A DNA stretch of 64,000 bases from Stenotrophomonas chelatiphaga (GCF_001431535.1 NZ_LDJK01000060.1:1-64000), one strand, 5' to 3'. Positions 34,405-44,419 are shown, counted from the stretch's first letter. Numbers and translations are program-made. Notes: generated by a model not told the origin, from the letters alone.

Positions 34405-36366
34405 TCAATCGACATCGAAGGGGTTCCAGTCGCCAAGCACCGCCTGCCGGGTGTAGCCGGCGGCGGCTGTGTCATCCAGCTGCCGGCTCCAGCCCGCGCG
34501 CGCGGCGGCCGCCGCACCCGGTCCGCGGCTGCGCGCCTCGGCATAGAAGGCCGTGGCCCGTGCCTGCGGTTTGTTCCAGTCGTGCCAGCCTGCGGCGACC
34601 ACGTTCGCGCCGAGGTCGCTGTCCACGAACACCACCCGCGCATGGTCACGCCAGGGACGGCCCAGCCAGGTCGTCGCCACGCCTTCGCCACGCACCAGGG
34701 CACGGCGGAACACGTAGCCGAAACGCTGGTCCTGCGGGGTCGAGGCGGCCGTGATGTAGCCGTGTCCGCCCTTGGAGAACAGCGTGCAGTCGTCGAACAG
34801 CGCGGTGGCGCCGCCGAAGATGTAGTCCACGCTGCCCTCGATGTAGCAGTCCTTGAAGTGCACGACGCTGCCGGTGTGCGTATACAGCGTGTCCTGATGG
34901 CCCAGCAGGCGGACGTTGCGGAAGCCGGCGCGCGGTGCCCGCACGCTCAGTGCCAGCGCCTGGCCGACGGGCCCTGCGGTGTTTTCGATGGTCAGGTCTT
35001 CGGCGATGAAGGCATCGCCATGCACGAACAGCGTTGCCGAACCGCTGGTGCCGAACGCGGCTCCGGTTGCCGGATCAATGCGTTTGGCGTGGTTGTCCCA
35101 GCTGATCCGCGTTGCACCGGCGCCTGCCCCGCGCAGGGTGACGTGCGACGCGGCGGCGGGTACCCGAACCACGCCACGGTACAGGCCCGGGCCAAGCACG
35201 ATGAGCTGGCGCAGCGCATTGCCCTGCGGCACCGCATCCAATGCCTGCTGCAGCGTGGCGAAGTCACCGGACCCATCGGCGTCAATCCGCCAGGGGCGCG
35301 GCGGCCCCTGCTGTTGCATTGCCTGCAAGGCCGCCGCGTGCCGCGCACGCCAGCGCGGCAGCTCGTCCTGCAGCAGTGCCTGCGGCCACGTGCCGTGCCA
35401 GGCGTAGCCGACCCGGCGTTCGTTGGGCATGTCGGTGAAGCGCGCGACCTGCTCGCCGGCGCGGTTGACGAACATCGGCTGCTGCGTTTCCAGGTCATGG
35501 AAACGCGCCCACAGCGAGGCGCCCGGTTCATCCACGATCAGCACGTCCTGCCCGGTCTCTTCGTCGACCGCGGCGACCTTGCGCCGGGCGAGGTCGGGCA
35601 GCCGGTGCGCCTGCAACCAGCGCGCGCCGTCCTCCACGGCACGCAGCACGGCCGGCGACGGATCGGTCTGGCGCATCAGCAGGCGCATCACCCCGACCGA
35701 CTCGGCCACCGCCAGCGAAGGCAGTTCATAGGCTCGCGCCTTTGCCGGCTGCAGGCTGTCGCTGTCGTACTGCGCCGCCCAGATGGTCGGCGTTCCCTGC
35801 AGCCGCACCTGGGTCGCCAGCACGCAGTCCAGGCCGCGGGCCAGCGCCTGCCCGGCCGGGTCGGCGTACCGCGGGGTCAGCGCGACCAGCGTTCCCTTGC
35901 CTTCCACCACGTCCTGCAGCAGGTCCAGCACGCGGGTCATGGCATCGTCGTTGAAGGTCACCTGCTGCCGGTACAGCGAACGGTCCGGGTAGTACTGCGG
36001 CCAGCCCCCGTTGGGGTACTGCGCGGCCAGCAGGTACTCCACGCCGCGGCTGGCGGCATCCAGGTAGCGCGCATCGCGGGTGCGTGCCCAGGCATCGGCG
36101 AGGTAGCGGATTTCCTGCGTGGTGGCGCGGTTGTCGATGGTGGCGTCGTCGCTGCGCCCGGGCGAGCGCAGCGCCTGTCGTTCCGCATCGGTGAACACGT
36201 GCGCGTAGTCGACCGCCCTGCGCTGGTAATGCTTGGACCAGCCGCCGGAGGCGGTCTGCAGCATCAGCATGTTCTCCGCCACCGGGTCCGGCGCGGCGGT
36301 GCCGGCCAACGCCGGCGTCACCGCGAGGGCCAGCAGCAGCACGCCATGGCGCAGGAGCGATCGCAT
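34405..36366 (-). CDS. Pectate lyase (PL10) - pectinesterase (CE8) fusion
   Basis: 653 residues with a signal peptide ending ALAG. The N-terminal half (about 25-345) has PL10 pectate lyase features (GGWSKHYQRR, DNRATTQEIRYLA, NGGWPQYYP, GYAWHGTWPQALL). The C-terminal half (about 355-650) is a pectin methylesterase: IDADGSGDFATLQQALDAVP, GHQDTLYTHTG, GSVDYIFGGATALFDDC and WLGRPWR, with both catalytic Asp residues in place. One protein can therefore demethylate homogalacturonan and cleave it. It lies 16 bases after the receptor gene and before the 1274-residue protein gene, forming a three-gene unit. Confidence 0.9.
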   Translation of the reverse strand: MRSLLRHGVLLLALAVTPALAGTAAPDPVAENMLMLQTASGGWSKHYQRRAVDYAHVFTDAERQALRSPGRSDDATIDNRATTQEIRYLADAWARTRDARYLDAASRGVEYLLAAQYPNGGWPQYYPDRSLYRQQVTFNDDAMTRVLDLLQDVVEGKGTLVALTPRYADPAGQALARGLDCVLATQVRLQGTPTIWAAQYDSDSLQPAKARAYELPSLAVAESVGVMRLLMRQTDPSPAVLRAVEDGARWLQAHRLPDLARRKVAAVDEETGQDVLIVDEPGASLWARFHDLETQQPMFVNRAGEQVARFTDMPNERRVGYAWHGTWPQALLQDELPRWRARHAAALQAMQQQGPPRPWRIDADGSGDFATLQQALDAVPQGNALRQLIVLGPGLYRGVVRVPAAASHVTLRGAGAGATRISWDNHAKRIDPATGAAFGTSGSATLFVHGDAFIAEDLTIENTAGPVGQALALSVRAPRAGFRNVRLLGHQDTLYTHTGSVVHFKDCYIEGSVDYIFGGATALFDDCTLFSKGGHGYITAASTPQDQRFGYVFRRALVRGEGVATTWLGRPWRDHARVVFVDSDLGANVVAAGWHDWNKPQARATAFYAEARSRGPGAAAAARAGWSRQLDDTAAAGYTRQAVLGDWNPFDVD

Positions 36367-36382
36367 CAGCGCCAGCGCACCA

Positions 36383-39300
36383 TCAGAACCGGTACCGCAG
36401 GCCGGCGTAGTACTGCCGTCCGGTCACGGTGTAGCGGTCCTGCAGACGCAGCGCGGAGTCCACCCAGCGGCTGTCCTCGGTATCCAGCAGGTTGATCGCC
36501 TCGAAGGTCATCGACAGCTTGTCGGTGATCCGGTAGGACATGTTGAAATCAACGTTGCGCACGCTGTGCTTGCCGGTGACATCCGGGGTGGCCAGTGAGT
36601 TGCCATCCAGGTCCCACACGCCTTCCTGGCTCAGCACTTCGCTGATGTAGCCGTCGCGGTAGCTGGTCGACACGCGCGCACTGAAGCGACCGTCGTCGTA
36701 GTACAGCGTGGCGTTGTACGAATCGGGCGACAGGTTGACCAGGTCCTGTTCGGTCACCGTGGTCTCGATGCGCGTATTGCTGCCGGCGGCACTGCTGAAC
36801 AGGTATTTGATGCTCGAGCCGACGTGGGTGTAGTTGAGCTGGATGCCGAAGCGGCTCCAGAACCCGGGCAGGAAGGTGAACGGCTGCTGGTAGGTCAGCT
36901 CGTAGCCCTTCAGCGGCCCGCCTTCGGTGTTGTAGTAACTCTGCACGTTGAACAGGGTGTCGGCGGCGAAGCCGGCGGGCAGCAGGTCCAGCGAATAGCC
37001 CATGTCCTGCCAGGTGGTCAGCAGGCGGGTGCGCTGCACGTAGCTGTCGATGTCCTTGTAGAACACCGCGCCGGACAGCATCGCGCCTTCGGCGAAGTAC
37101 CACTCCGCGCTGAGGTCGACGTTGGTCGAACGGAATGGATCCAGCTTCGGGTTGCCGAGGTTGATCGAGAAGGTGCGGCCGTCGTCGAAGTACTGGGTGG
37201 GCCCTCCGCTGACGCTCGGTGACATGTAGGCCAGCGTCGGCCGCGCCATGGTCTTGGCGGCGCCGAAGCGCAGCACCACGTCTTCGGCCACGTCCCAGGC
37301 CAGGTTCAACGAAGGCAGCACGTCCTGGTAGCTGTGCTGGACCACGGTGCTGATGGCCTGGCGGTCACCGGCGGCGGCGGTCGCACTGGCCACGCCGAAG
37401 AACGTCTCGCAGTTGGCGGTATTGTCGGCCGGGCAGGGCGCCCAGCCGGAGGCGGTGATCTGCGTATCCACCAGGCGCACGCCCAGGTTGCCGCGGAACG
37501 CGCGACCCAGCAGGTCGGTGTTGAAATCGAGCTGCAGGTAGGCGGCCATGCTGCGTTCGTTGACGTCGAAGTTGTTGTTCGACGATCCGAAGTGGCCGAT
37601 CCCGGCCAAGCGGTAGTCACCGCCGGGAATGCCGGTATCGCAGTTGCAGTTGATGTCGAGCAGCTCGGCGACGCGGCTGAAGTCGGGCACCAGCCAGCTG
37701 CCCGGGGTCTGGCCCGGCAGGCTGCTGCCGAAGCCATCGAGGGTGGTGGACAGGTCAGCGACGGTCACCCCGGCCGGCAGCGCCTGGGCCAGCCGGCCGT
37801 AACTGATGTGGCGGTACTCCTCGGTCGCCATGTCGTAGTCTTTGTACGCCAGGCCGGTGCGCAGGGTGAAGGTCGGGTTGATGATGAACTGCAGGTCGAC
37901 CTTCGCGGTGTCGAAGCGGTTATCGACGTAGCTGGGGTTGAGCCTGACTTCACTGATGTTGCTGCCGCGCGCGGTGCCGTTGCTGTTCACCGGTACCGCG
38001 CCGTAGCCGAGCCAGCGCCACGCATCGGGATCATTGAGGCCGAACGGGAAGCTCATCGAGGGCATGCCGCCATTGCGCATGTCCAGCACGAAGCCATCGA
38101 GGTTGCTGTTGTCGAAGCTGACCATCGAGAACGTCGGCCGCTCGTAATCCGAGCTGGAATGGCCGACCACCGCGTCCAGGCGCACGGCGTCGTTGAAGCG
38201 GTGCTCGAAGTTCAGGCTGTACTGCTGGAATCGGGTCGACTCTTCGATCAGGCTCGATTCGGTGCGGAAGTCGACGTTGTCGAACACCCCGTAGGTCAGC
38301 CGGCCCTGGTCGTCGGCCTGTGCTTCGCGAACCACGATCTGGGTCTTGCCGCCGAGGTTGGCGGCGCGGTGCAGGTTGGCGCCCACCGAGTCTTCGCGCT
38401 GGTCCTTGTCCAGCTGCGAATACATGGCATCGAAGCTGAGCAGGGTGTCCTCGCTGAACCGGAACTGCAGCGCGCCGGTCACGCCCAGCCGCTCGATCTC
38501 GTGCTCGGTGCGGATGTAGCGCGGATAGCGCGGCAGCCAGGCGTTGGTCGCGGTCTCGTACGCCTGGATGTTTTCCGCGGTCGCCGCCGGGCGCGGCAAT
38601 CCCGTGCCACAGTTGTTGGCATCGATCCCATAGCTGCCCCAGCCGTTGCTGCGATCCTGGTTGGCCTGGCTGCCGACCCCGGCCGGGGTTTCATTGGCGG
38701 CCGGGTTGCGCGGGGTCTGCGGGTTGTAGCCGACCGGCGAACAGAAACCGTAGGTGCCGTTGTTGCTGGCGTTGGACTGGTTGGAATTGCGGTGGTTGCC
38801 GTGTTCCCAACGCACCGGGTTGTAGCCCTCTTCGTACACGTTGCGCTTGCTGTACGACGCCGAAAGCAGGGCACCGAAACGCCCGTCGGCCCATGAGTTG
38901 CTGATCAACCCGGAGATGCGCGGATCGTACTGTTCGGCCAGCTCGCCATAGCCGACCTGGGCGCTGGCCGATGCCTGCATGCCGTCGAAGTCGAACGGGC
39001 GCGAACCGCGCAGGTCCACGGTGGAACCGAGCGAACCCTCGTCCATCTGCGCGGACTGGGTCTTGTTGACCTTGACCTGGCTGAAGAGCTCGGAGGCAAA
39101 GGTGTTGAAATCGAAGCCACGGCTGCGGTTGACGCCGGCACTGCCGTTGCCGCCGGTGGCCAGGGCTTCCAGGCCATTGAGGCGTACCCGGGTGAAGTCC
39201 GAACCCAGGCCGCGGATGGAGATGCGCTGGCCCTCGCCGCCTTCGCGGTCGATCGACACGCCGGCGATGCGCTGCAGCGACTCGGCCAGGTTCTGGTCGG

Positions 39301-39538
39301 GGAACTTGCCGATGTCTTCGGCGAAGATCGCATCGACCTGTTCGGTCGCGTAGCGCTTCTCGTCCAGCGACTTTTCCAGGCTCTCGCGGTAGCCGGTGAC
39401 CTTGACGCCATCGAGCTCGGTCACGCTGGAAGGCGGGCCGGCCTCCTGCGCCAGTGCGGGGGTGGCCAGCAGTGCGAGAGCGATGGCCGTGGCCAGTGCG
39501 GCGGTGCAGGGGGTATGGCGGTGACGGTTGCGATCCAT
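36383..39538 (-). CDS. Large TonB-dependent receptor (oligosaccharide type), pectin locus
   Basis: 1051 residues, the size of Xanthomonas/Caulobacter-type carbohydrate receptors. After the signal peptide (ALAQEAG) comes a TonB-box-like DGVKVTGYRESL and a plug with FAEDIGKFPDQNLAESLQRI, ISIRGLGSDFTRVRLNG and GSLGSTVDLRGSRPFDFDG. The barrel ends GLRYRF. It is the first gene of a unit with PL10-CE8 and the 1274-residue protein, and has an operator-like site 62 bases upstream. Uptake of large pectic oligomers is the natural role. The start is ATG 39538. Confidence 0.93.
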   Translation of the reverse strand: MDRNRHRHTPCTAALATAIALALLATPALAQEAGPPSSVTELDGVKVTGYRESLEKSLDEKRYATEQVDAIFAEDIGKFPDQNLAESLQRIAGVSIDREGGEGQRISIRGLGSDFTRVRLNGLEALATGGNGSAGVNRSRGFDFNTFASELFSQVKVNKTQSAQMDEGSLGSTVDLRGSRPFDFDGMQASASAQVGYGELAEQYDPRISGLISNSWADGRFGALLSASYSKRNVYEEGYNPVRWEHGNHRNSNQSNASNNGTYGFCSPVGYNPQTPRNPAANETPAGVGSQANQDRSNGWGSYGIDANNCGTGLPRPAATAENIQAYETATNAWLPRYPRYIRTEHEIERLGVTGALQFRFSEDTLLSFDAMYSQLDKDQREDSVGANLHRAANLGGKTQIVVREAQADDQGRLTYGVFDNVDFRTESSLIEESTRFQQYSLNFEHRFNDAVRLDAVVGHSSSDYERPTFSMVSFDNSNLDGFVLDMRNGGMPSMSFPFGLNDPDAWRWLGYGAVPVNSNGTARGSNISEVRLNPSYVDNRFDTAKVDLQFIINPTFTLRTGLAYKDYDMATEEYRHISYGRLAQALPAGVTVADLSTTLDGFGSSLPGQTPGSWLVPDFSRVAELLDINCNCDTGIPGGDYRLAGIGHFGSSNNNFDVNERSMAAYLQLDFNTDLLGRAFRGNLGVRLVDTQITASGWAPCPADNTANCETFFGVASATAAAGDRQAISTVVQHSYQDVLPSLNLAWDVAEDVVLRFGAAKTMARPTLAYMSPSVSGGPTQYFDDGRTFSINLGNPKLDPFRSTNVDLSAEWYFAEGAMLSGAVFYKDIDSYVQRTRLLTTWQDMGYSLDLLPAGFAADTLFNVQSYYNTEGGPLKGYELTYQQPFTFLPGFWSRFGIQLNYTHVGSSIKYLFSSAAGSNTRIETTVTEQDLVNLSPDSYNATLYYDDGRFSARVSTSYRDGYISEVLSQEGVWDLDGNSLATPDVTGKHSVRNVDFNMSYRITDKLSMTFEAINLLDTEDSRWVDSALRLQDRYTVTGRQYYAGLRYRF

Positions 39539-39599
39539 GTCGGCTCCCTCCAAGGAGATGACGCTTGCGGTGACGTCGGGGTACGCCCGGCCCGAGGAG

Positions 39600-39614
39600 G
39601 TGACACCGATCATC
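39600..39614 (+). promoter_or_regulatory. Predicted KdgR-type operator, site 3 (receptor 36383-39538)
   Basis: GTGACACCGATCATC, one strong half-site with a degenerate second half, 62 bases before the receptor start. The neighbouring AT-rich TAAATTAAC on the upstream side may belong to the promoter. Confidence 0.55.
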
Positions 39615-39746
39615 CAGTCGGCATGGGGGCGTAAATTAACAGCGCGCTGCCGTGCGCCGCATCTTGCGACGCAGCACATGGCAGGCGGAGGTGATGCAGC
39701 GCGTGGCGCCGTGCAGGCCGCCACGCGGACGCGTGCGATGCAGCGA

Positions 39747-42488
39747 TCAGAACTTGTAGCGGACGCCGAGCAGGACCTGGCGGCCGGTCTCGGTGTACAT
39801 CAGCGGCAGCTGGCCGGTCAGCGGCGAACGCACCCATTCGTCGGACGCTTCGTTGGTCAGGTTGACGCCTTCCAGGGTCAGCTCGAGCTGGTCGCTGACC
39901 TTGTAGCGCAGCGAGGCGTCAATCATCGTGGTGCCGGTCATGCCGTGCACGCCGTCCAGGTTGAAGCCGGTTTCCTGGCCCGGTGCCTGGGTCAGGTAGT
40001 CGTCGCGGTTGGTCGCCGACACGCGGCCGGACCAGACTTCCCCTTCATAGAACAGCGTGGCGTTCCACGAGGTGGGCGACAGGCCGGTCAGGTCGTTCTT
40101 CATCACCGGCTGGCCCTGGCCATTGAGGTACTGGATCTTCGATTCCACCCAGGTGTAGTTCAACTGCACGCCGAAGTTGGACCACTTGCCCGGCAGGAAG
40201 GTGAACGGCTGGGTGTAGTTGGCTTCCGCGCCATGCAGTTCGCCACCGGGGGTGTTCAACGGAATGCTGAAGGTGAACTCGTCGTTGACCGTGGCACCGG
40301 TGCCGTCCAGCAGGCTGGCCGGCAGGCCGCTGGTGGAGTACGGACGCACGTCGCGGGTGGTCTGCACGAAGGACTCGATGTCCTTGTAGAACAGGCCCAG
40401 GCCGAGCATCGCGCCTTCGTTGAAGTACCACTCGAAACCGAGGTCGACGTTGGTCGCGCGGATCGGATCCAGGTTCGGGTTGCCACCGGCAACCGTGCGT
40501 GCGCCGCCGGCCACCGCCACGGTCACGCCCGGGGTCAGGAAGCCCAGGCCCGGACGGGTCATCACCTTGGCCGCGCCGAGGCGGATCAGGAAGTCCGGCG
40601 CCACTTCGGCGACCAGGTTGAACGAGGGCAGGGTGTCATCGTACTTGCGGTTGCTGGTGGTCAGCACCGGCACGCCGCCGACGGTGGCGTAGCCGTTGGA
40701 TTCCTGCTTGGTCTCCACATAGCGCACGCCGAAGTTGCCCGACAGCGGGATCGAACCGAGGTCGGTGGAGAACTCGCCCATCAGCCACACGCCGCGGTCC
40801 TTTTCTTCCACGCTGCGGCTGTTGTTCAGGCGCGGGGCGACGGCGAAGGTGCCGGTGTTGCTGTAGATGTCGAACAGGTCGGCGACCGCATCCAGGTTCG
40901 GTACCACCCAGCGCGACGGAGTGCCGCTGATGCCCTGCAGGCCTTCCTGCTGGGTGTAGGCCGGCGGCACGATCAGCCCGCTGCCCGGGAAGGTCGGCAC
41001 CGCCAGTTCACTGGCGCGGCGCAGTTCCACGGTGTCGAAGCTGTAGTCCTTGGCCAGCACGCCACCCTTCAGGCGGAAGCCGGGGCTGATGTTCCAGTTG
41101 AAGTCCAGCTGCGCGGTGTCGAAGTCGTTGTCCACCGTCTGCGGGCGCAGGCGGATTTCAGCGAGCGTCCAGCCATTCGGGTTGGTCGGATCCACGCCGT
41201 AGTTGAGGATCGGCATGTTCTTGTTGCCACGGTAATCGTAGCTGTACCCATCAACATCGAACTTGTCCATGATGATGGTGGTCTGCACCGGGTTCTCGTG
41301 CGCCGAGCGCGAGGTACCCAGCTTGCCGCTGATCGAGAACGCATCGCTGAAACGATGGTCCAGGTTCAGGCTGACCTGCTTGAAATCGGTGCTCCACTCG
41401 TCGTGGCGGTTCTCGCTGCGGATGTCGACGTTGTCGAACACGCCGTAGACCAGCGCGTTGTTGCGGATCTCACCGTCGCGCACGATGGTCTGTGGCTTGC
41501 CGGTGCCGGAGCGGCTGAAGGAGATCGCTTCGATGTAGTGCTCGTCGCGGTCGGCATCGATCTTCGAATACAGCGCGTCCAGCGACAGTTCGGTGCGATC
41601 GGTCGGCTTCCACTGCAGCGAGCCGGTGACGCCCAGGCGTTCCTGCTTGTGCTCCATCTGCACGTAGCGCGGGAAGCGCGGGTGGAACACGTTGGCACCG
41701 CGTGCGGCGGCGAACGGCGAGCTGGCGGCGAAGCCACCGTTGCTCGGGCCATTGGCCCAGCGGCCGGTGTTGGAGCCTTCTTCCAGCGCCTGGCGCTCGG
41801 AATAGGCCACCGACAGCAGCGCACCGAAGGTGCCATCGGCGAAGGTGTTGGAGATCAGCGCCGCCATGCGCGGATCGGCCTTCTGCGCCATGTCGTTGTA
41901 GCTGGCCTGGCCGCTGGCGGCGAAGGTGAAGCCTTCATAGTCGAACGGGCGCGCGGTGCGCAGGTCGACGGTGGCGCCGAGCGAGCCTTCTTCCACATCG
42001 GCCGAAGCAGTCTTGCGCACGATCAGCTGCGAGAACAGGTCCGATGCGAACACGTTGAAATCGAAGCCACGGCCGCGGTTGGTACCGCCGCTCTGGTCGC
42101 CGGCGCCGACGGTGGCCAGCGCTTCCATGCCGTTGATGCGCACGCGGGTGAAGTCCGGGCCGAGGCCACGCACCGAGATGCTGCGGCCTTCGCCGCCGTC
42201 ACGGGTGATCACCACGCCGGGGATGCGCTGCAGCGATTCGGCCAGGTTGAGATCCGGGAACTTGCCGATGTCTTCGGCGACGATGGCATCGACCACGCCG
42301 GCTTCGCCGCGCTTGATGTCCAGCGCCTTTTCCACGCTGGCGCGGTAGCCGGTGACGGTCACTGCGTCCAGGTTGGTCGCAGCGTCGCTGCTGGTCTGCT
42401 GGGCGACGGCGGGGGCGGCGAGTGCCAGACCGATGGACAGGGCCAGCAAGGTAACCGGTGTCTTTTTGCGGTTGCTACGAGAAATCAT
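39747..42488 (-). CDS. Large TonB-dependent receptor (oligosaccharide type), pectin locus
   Basis: 913 residues, homologous to the neighbouring receptor: DAVTVTGYRASVEKALDIKR, VAEDIGKFPDLNLAESLQRI, ISVRGLGPDFTRVRINGMEA, barrel terminus GVRYKF. The signal peptide ends AVAQQ. It has GAGAGGGAAAGG before the ATG at 42488. It is divergent from kdgK, and its own operator-like site lies 49 bases upstream. Having two related receptors side by side suggests different oligomer sizes or decorations as ligands. Confidence 0.93.
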   Translation of the reverse strand: MISRSNRKKTPVTLLALSIGLALAAPAVAQQTSSDAATNLDAVTVTGYRASVEKALDIKRGEAGVVDAIVAEDIGKFPDLNLAESLQRIPGVVITRDGGEGRSISVRGLGPDFTRVRINGMEALATVGAGDQSGGTNRGRGFDFNVFASDLFSQLIVRKTASADVEEGSLGATVDLRTARPFDYEGFTFAASGQASYNDMAQKADPRMAALISNTFADGTFGALLSVAYSERQALEEGSNTGRWANGPSNGGFAASSPFAAARGANVFHPRFPRYVQMEHKQERLGVTGSLQWKPTDRTELSLDALYSKIDADRDEHYIEAISFSRSGTGKPQTIVRDGEIRNNALVYGVFDNVDIRSENRHDEWSTDFKQVSLNLDHRFSDAFSISGKLGTSRSAHENPVQTTIIMDKFDVDGYSYDYRGNKNMPILNYGVDPTNPNGWTLAEIRLRPQTVDNDFDTAQLDFNWNISPGFRLKGGVLAKDYSFDTVELRRASELAVPTFPGSGLIVPPAYTQQEGLQGISGTPSRWVVPNLDAVADLFDIYSNTGTFAVAPRLNNSRSVEEKDRGVWLMGEFSTDLGSIPLSGNFGVRYVETKQESNGYATVGGVPVLTTSNRKYDDTLPSFNLVAEVAPDFLIRLGAAKVMTRPGLGFLTPGVTVAVAGGARTVAGGNPNLDPIRATNVDLGFEWYFNEGAMLGLGLFYKDIESFVQTTRDVRPYSTSGLPASLLDGTGATVNDEFTFSIPLNTPGGELHGAEANYTQPFTFLPGKWSNFGVQLNYTWVESKIQYLNGQGQPVMKNDLTGLSPTSWNATLFYEGEVWSGRVSATNRDDYLTQAPGQETGFNLDGVHGMTGTTMIDASLRYKVSDQLELTLEGVNLTNEASDEWVRSPLTGQLPLMYTETGRQVLLGVRYKF

Positions 42489-42536
42489 GGCCTTTCCCTC
42501 TCCCAAAGGTCTGGTTCACAACGCGATGTCAGCAAG

Positions 42537-42551
42537 ATGACACCGCTGGTC
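42537..42551 (+). promoter_or_regulatory. Predicted KdgR-type operator, site 4 (receptor 39747-42488)
   Basis: ATGACACCGCTGGTC. On the minus strand TTAACG and TGTCAT are 17 bases apart and could be the receptor promoter, with TGTCAT inside this site, so binding would block RNA polymerase. Confidence 0.55.
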
Positions 42552-42683
42552 AGGGCGGACGTTAACAGCACCTTCAGGATCGGGCATCTTGCACCGCAAC
42601 AGATTGCGCATGTCCCGCAGAGGCTTGCGGGACAATGACTTCGACAATGGGGGCGGGTAGACGTGGTGGCCCTGAGGACTAGA

Positions 42684-42698
42684 ATGACACCGATAGCC
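42684..42698 (+). promoter_or_regulatory. Predicted KdgR-type operator, site 5 (kdgK)
   Basis: ATGACACCGATAGCC, 77 bases before kdgK. It begins inside a -10-like TAGAAT (42680-42685), so repressor binding would cover the promoter. Confidence 0.55.
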
Positions 42699-42774
42699 AA
42701 GAGCCACGCGGGGTGCGTGGTTCCCTCCGGCGGGCAGCGACGCGATGCTGCGGTCCGGGCAACGAGGACATCTG

Positions 42775-43794
42775 ATGAGTCGAGTGGTCTGTTTCGGGGA
42801 ACTGTTGTTGAGGATGGGTGCGCCGGGCAACGAGCTGCTGCTGCAGTCGCCGCGCCTGGATGTGCATGTCGGCGGCGCCGAAGCCAATGTCGGCGTATCG
42901 CTGGCGCGCTTCGGCCATGACGTGGCGATGGCCAGCACGGTGGCCGACAACCCGCTGGGCGCGCATGCGCTGGGCGAGCTGCGCCGGCACGGCGTGGACA
43001 CCCGCGGCGTGCGCCTGCAGGCCGATGGCCGCATGGGCCTGTACTTCCTGACCACCGGGGCCGTGCAGCGCGCCAGCGAAGTGGTGTATGACCGCGCCGA
43101 TTCCGCGTTCGCGCTGAGTACCGCGGCCGACTACGACTGGCCGGCGCTGCTGCAGGGCGCGGACTGGCTGCACCTGTCCGGAGTCAGCCCGGCACTGGGC
43201 GCCGATGTGGCCCAGGCCACGCTGGCGGCCGCACGCGCGGCACGTGCGCAGGGGGTCAAGGTCTCCTTCGATGGCAACTTCCGGCCCAAGCTGTGGCAGC
43301 GCTGGGGCGGTGATGCCAAGGCCATCCTGCGCGAACTGTTCGCCCAGGCCGACATCGTGTTCGCTGATTACCGCGATATCGAAGTGGTGCTCGGCCAGCC
43401 CTTCGCGCAGGAAGACGTGGTCGCCCGCGTGGAAGCGGCAGCTGCCGCCGCGTTCGCCGCCTTCCCGCAGTTGCAGTGGATGGCCTGCACGCAGCGCCAG
43501 GCGCTGAGCGTGGACCACCACGCACTGGGCGCGCTGCTGATCGGCCGCGACGGCACGCGGGCCCAGGCGCCGGTGCGCCAGCTGCAGGGCATCGTCGACC
43601 GGATCGGCGGCGGGGATGCGTTCGCTGCCGGCATCCTGCATGGCATCATGCGCGGCTTCGATGCCGACGCCACCGTGCGCTTCGGCTTGGCCGCCGGTGG
43701 CCTCAAGCATTCGATCCCCGGCGATTTCAACCCCGTCAGCGAAGCTGATGTATTGGCCCTGGTGGGCGAGGAGCGTTTTGATGTCAGGCGCTGA
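42775..43794 (+). CDS. kdgK: 2-dehydro-3-deoxygluconate kinase
   Basis: 339 residues, PfkB/ribokinase family. N-terminal signature VGGAEANVGVSLARFG and C-terminal DRIGGGDAFAAGIL, whose Asp is the catalytic base, are both complete. It phosphorylates KDG at O6 to give KDPG. The start at 42775 has GAGG upstream. Its end overlaps the aldolase gene by 14 bases, so the two are translationally coupled. It joins the KduI/KduD branch to the Entner-Doudoroff aldolase. Confidence 0.93.
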   Translation: MSRVVCFGELLLRMGAPGNELLLQSPRLDVHVGGAEANVGVSLARFGHDVAMASTVADNPLGAHALGELRRHGVDTRGVRLQADGRMGLYFLTTGAVQRASEVVYDRADSAFALSTAADYDWPALLQGADWLHLSGVSPALGADVAQATLAAARAARAQGVKVSFDGNFRPKLWQRWGGDAKAILRELFAQADIVFADYRDIEVVLGQPFAQEDVVARVEAAAAAAFAAFPQLQWMACTQRQALSVDHHALGALLIGRDGTRAQAPVRQLQGIVDRIGGGDAFAAGILHGIMRGFDADATVRFGLAAGGLKHSIPGDFNPVSEADVLALVGEERFDVRR

Positions 43795-44419
43795 TCCGCG
43801 CGTTCGCGCGGTACTGAAACTTGCACCGGTGATCCCGGTGTTCACCCCCGATGACGTGGACGATGCGGTGCAGGTCGCCCAGGCGCTGTTCCGCGGTGGC
43901 CTGCCGGTGGTGGAAGTCACCCTGCGCACGCCGCGCGCGATGGACGCGATCAAGGCCATGGCCGAAGCCGTGCCGGATGCGGTGATCGGCGCCGGCACGG
44001 TGTTGACCGCCGCGCAGATGCAGGCAGTGAAGGAAGCCGGCGGGCGCTTTGCGGTATCGCCGGGCGCGACCGATCGGCTGTACGCGGCCGCACGCGACAC
44101 CGACCTGCCGTTCCTGCCCGGCGTGGCGACCTCGTCGGAGCTGATGCACGGGCTGGAGCAGGGACTGGATACGTTCAAGTTCTTCCCCGCCGTGCAGGCC
44201 GGCGGTGCGCCGTTGCTGGCCGCCTGGGCCGGCCCGTTCGCCGATGTGCGCTTCTGCCCCACCGGCGGTATCAGCGTGCAGACCGCGCCGCAGTTCCTCC
44301 ACCTGCCGAACGTGCTGTGCGTCGGCGGCTCGTGGTTGACCACCGCCGCACTGCTGCAGAGCCGCGACTGGGCGGCGATCGAAGAACTGGCCCGCCAGGC
44401 ATCGGTGCTGGCCAGCTGA
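43781..44419 (+). CDS. eda: KDPG aldolase (2-dehydro-3-deoxy-6-phosphogluconate aldolase)
   Basis: 212 residues. Glu45 (VEVTLRT) and the Schiff-base Lys133 (DTFKFFPA) fall at the same numbers as in the E. coli enzyme. PTGGIS is the phosphate-binding turn. It cleaves KDPG to pyruvate and glyceraldehyde 3-phosphate, ending the pectin route. Its ATG lies inside the last codons of kdgK in another frame, with GAGGAG about nine bases before it. REP elements follow the stop. Confidence 0.95.
   Translation: MSGADPRVRAVLKLAPVIPVFTPDDVDDAVQVAQALFRGGLPVVEVTLRTPRAMDAIKAMAEAVPDAVIGAGTVLTAAQMQAVKEAGGRFAVSPGATDRLYAAARDTDLPFLPGVATSSELMHGLEQGLDTFKFFPAVQAGGAPLLAAWAGPFADVRFCPTGGISVQTAPQFLHLPNVLCVGGSWLTTAALLQSRDWAAIEELARQASVLAS

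Noticed and set aside
31092-34754. 1220-codon plus-strand open frame opposite the 1274-residue protein
   Set aside because: Antisense shadow; the minus frame has a signal peptide, a ribosome binding site and domain-like sequence.
39528-42638. 1036-codon plus-strand open frame opposite the second pectin receptor
   Set aside because: Same reason: His/Val/Gly-rich antisense translation with no motifs, opposite a real receptor gene.
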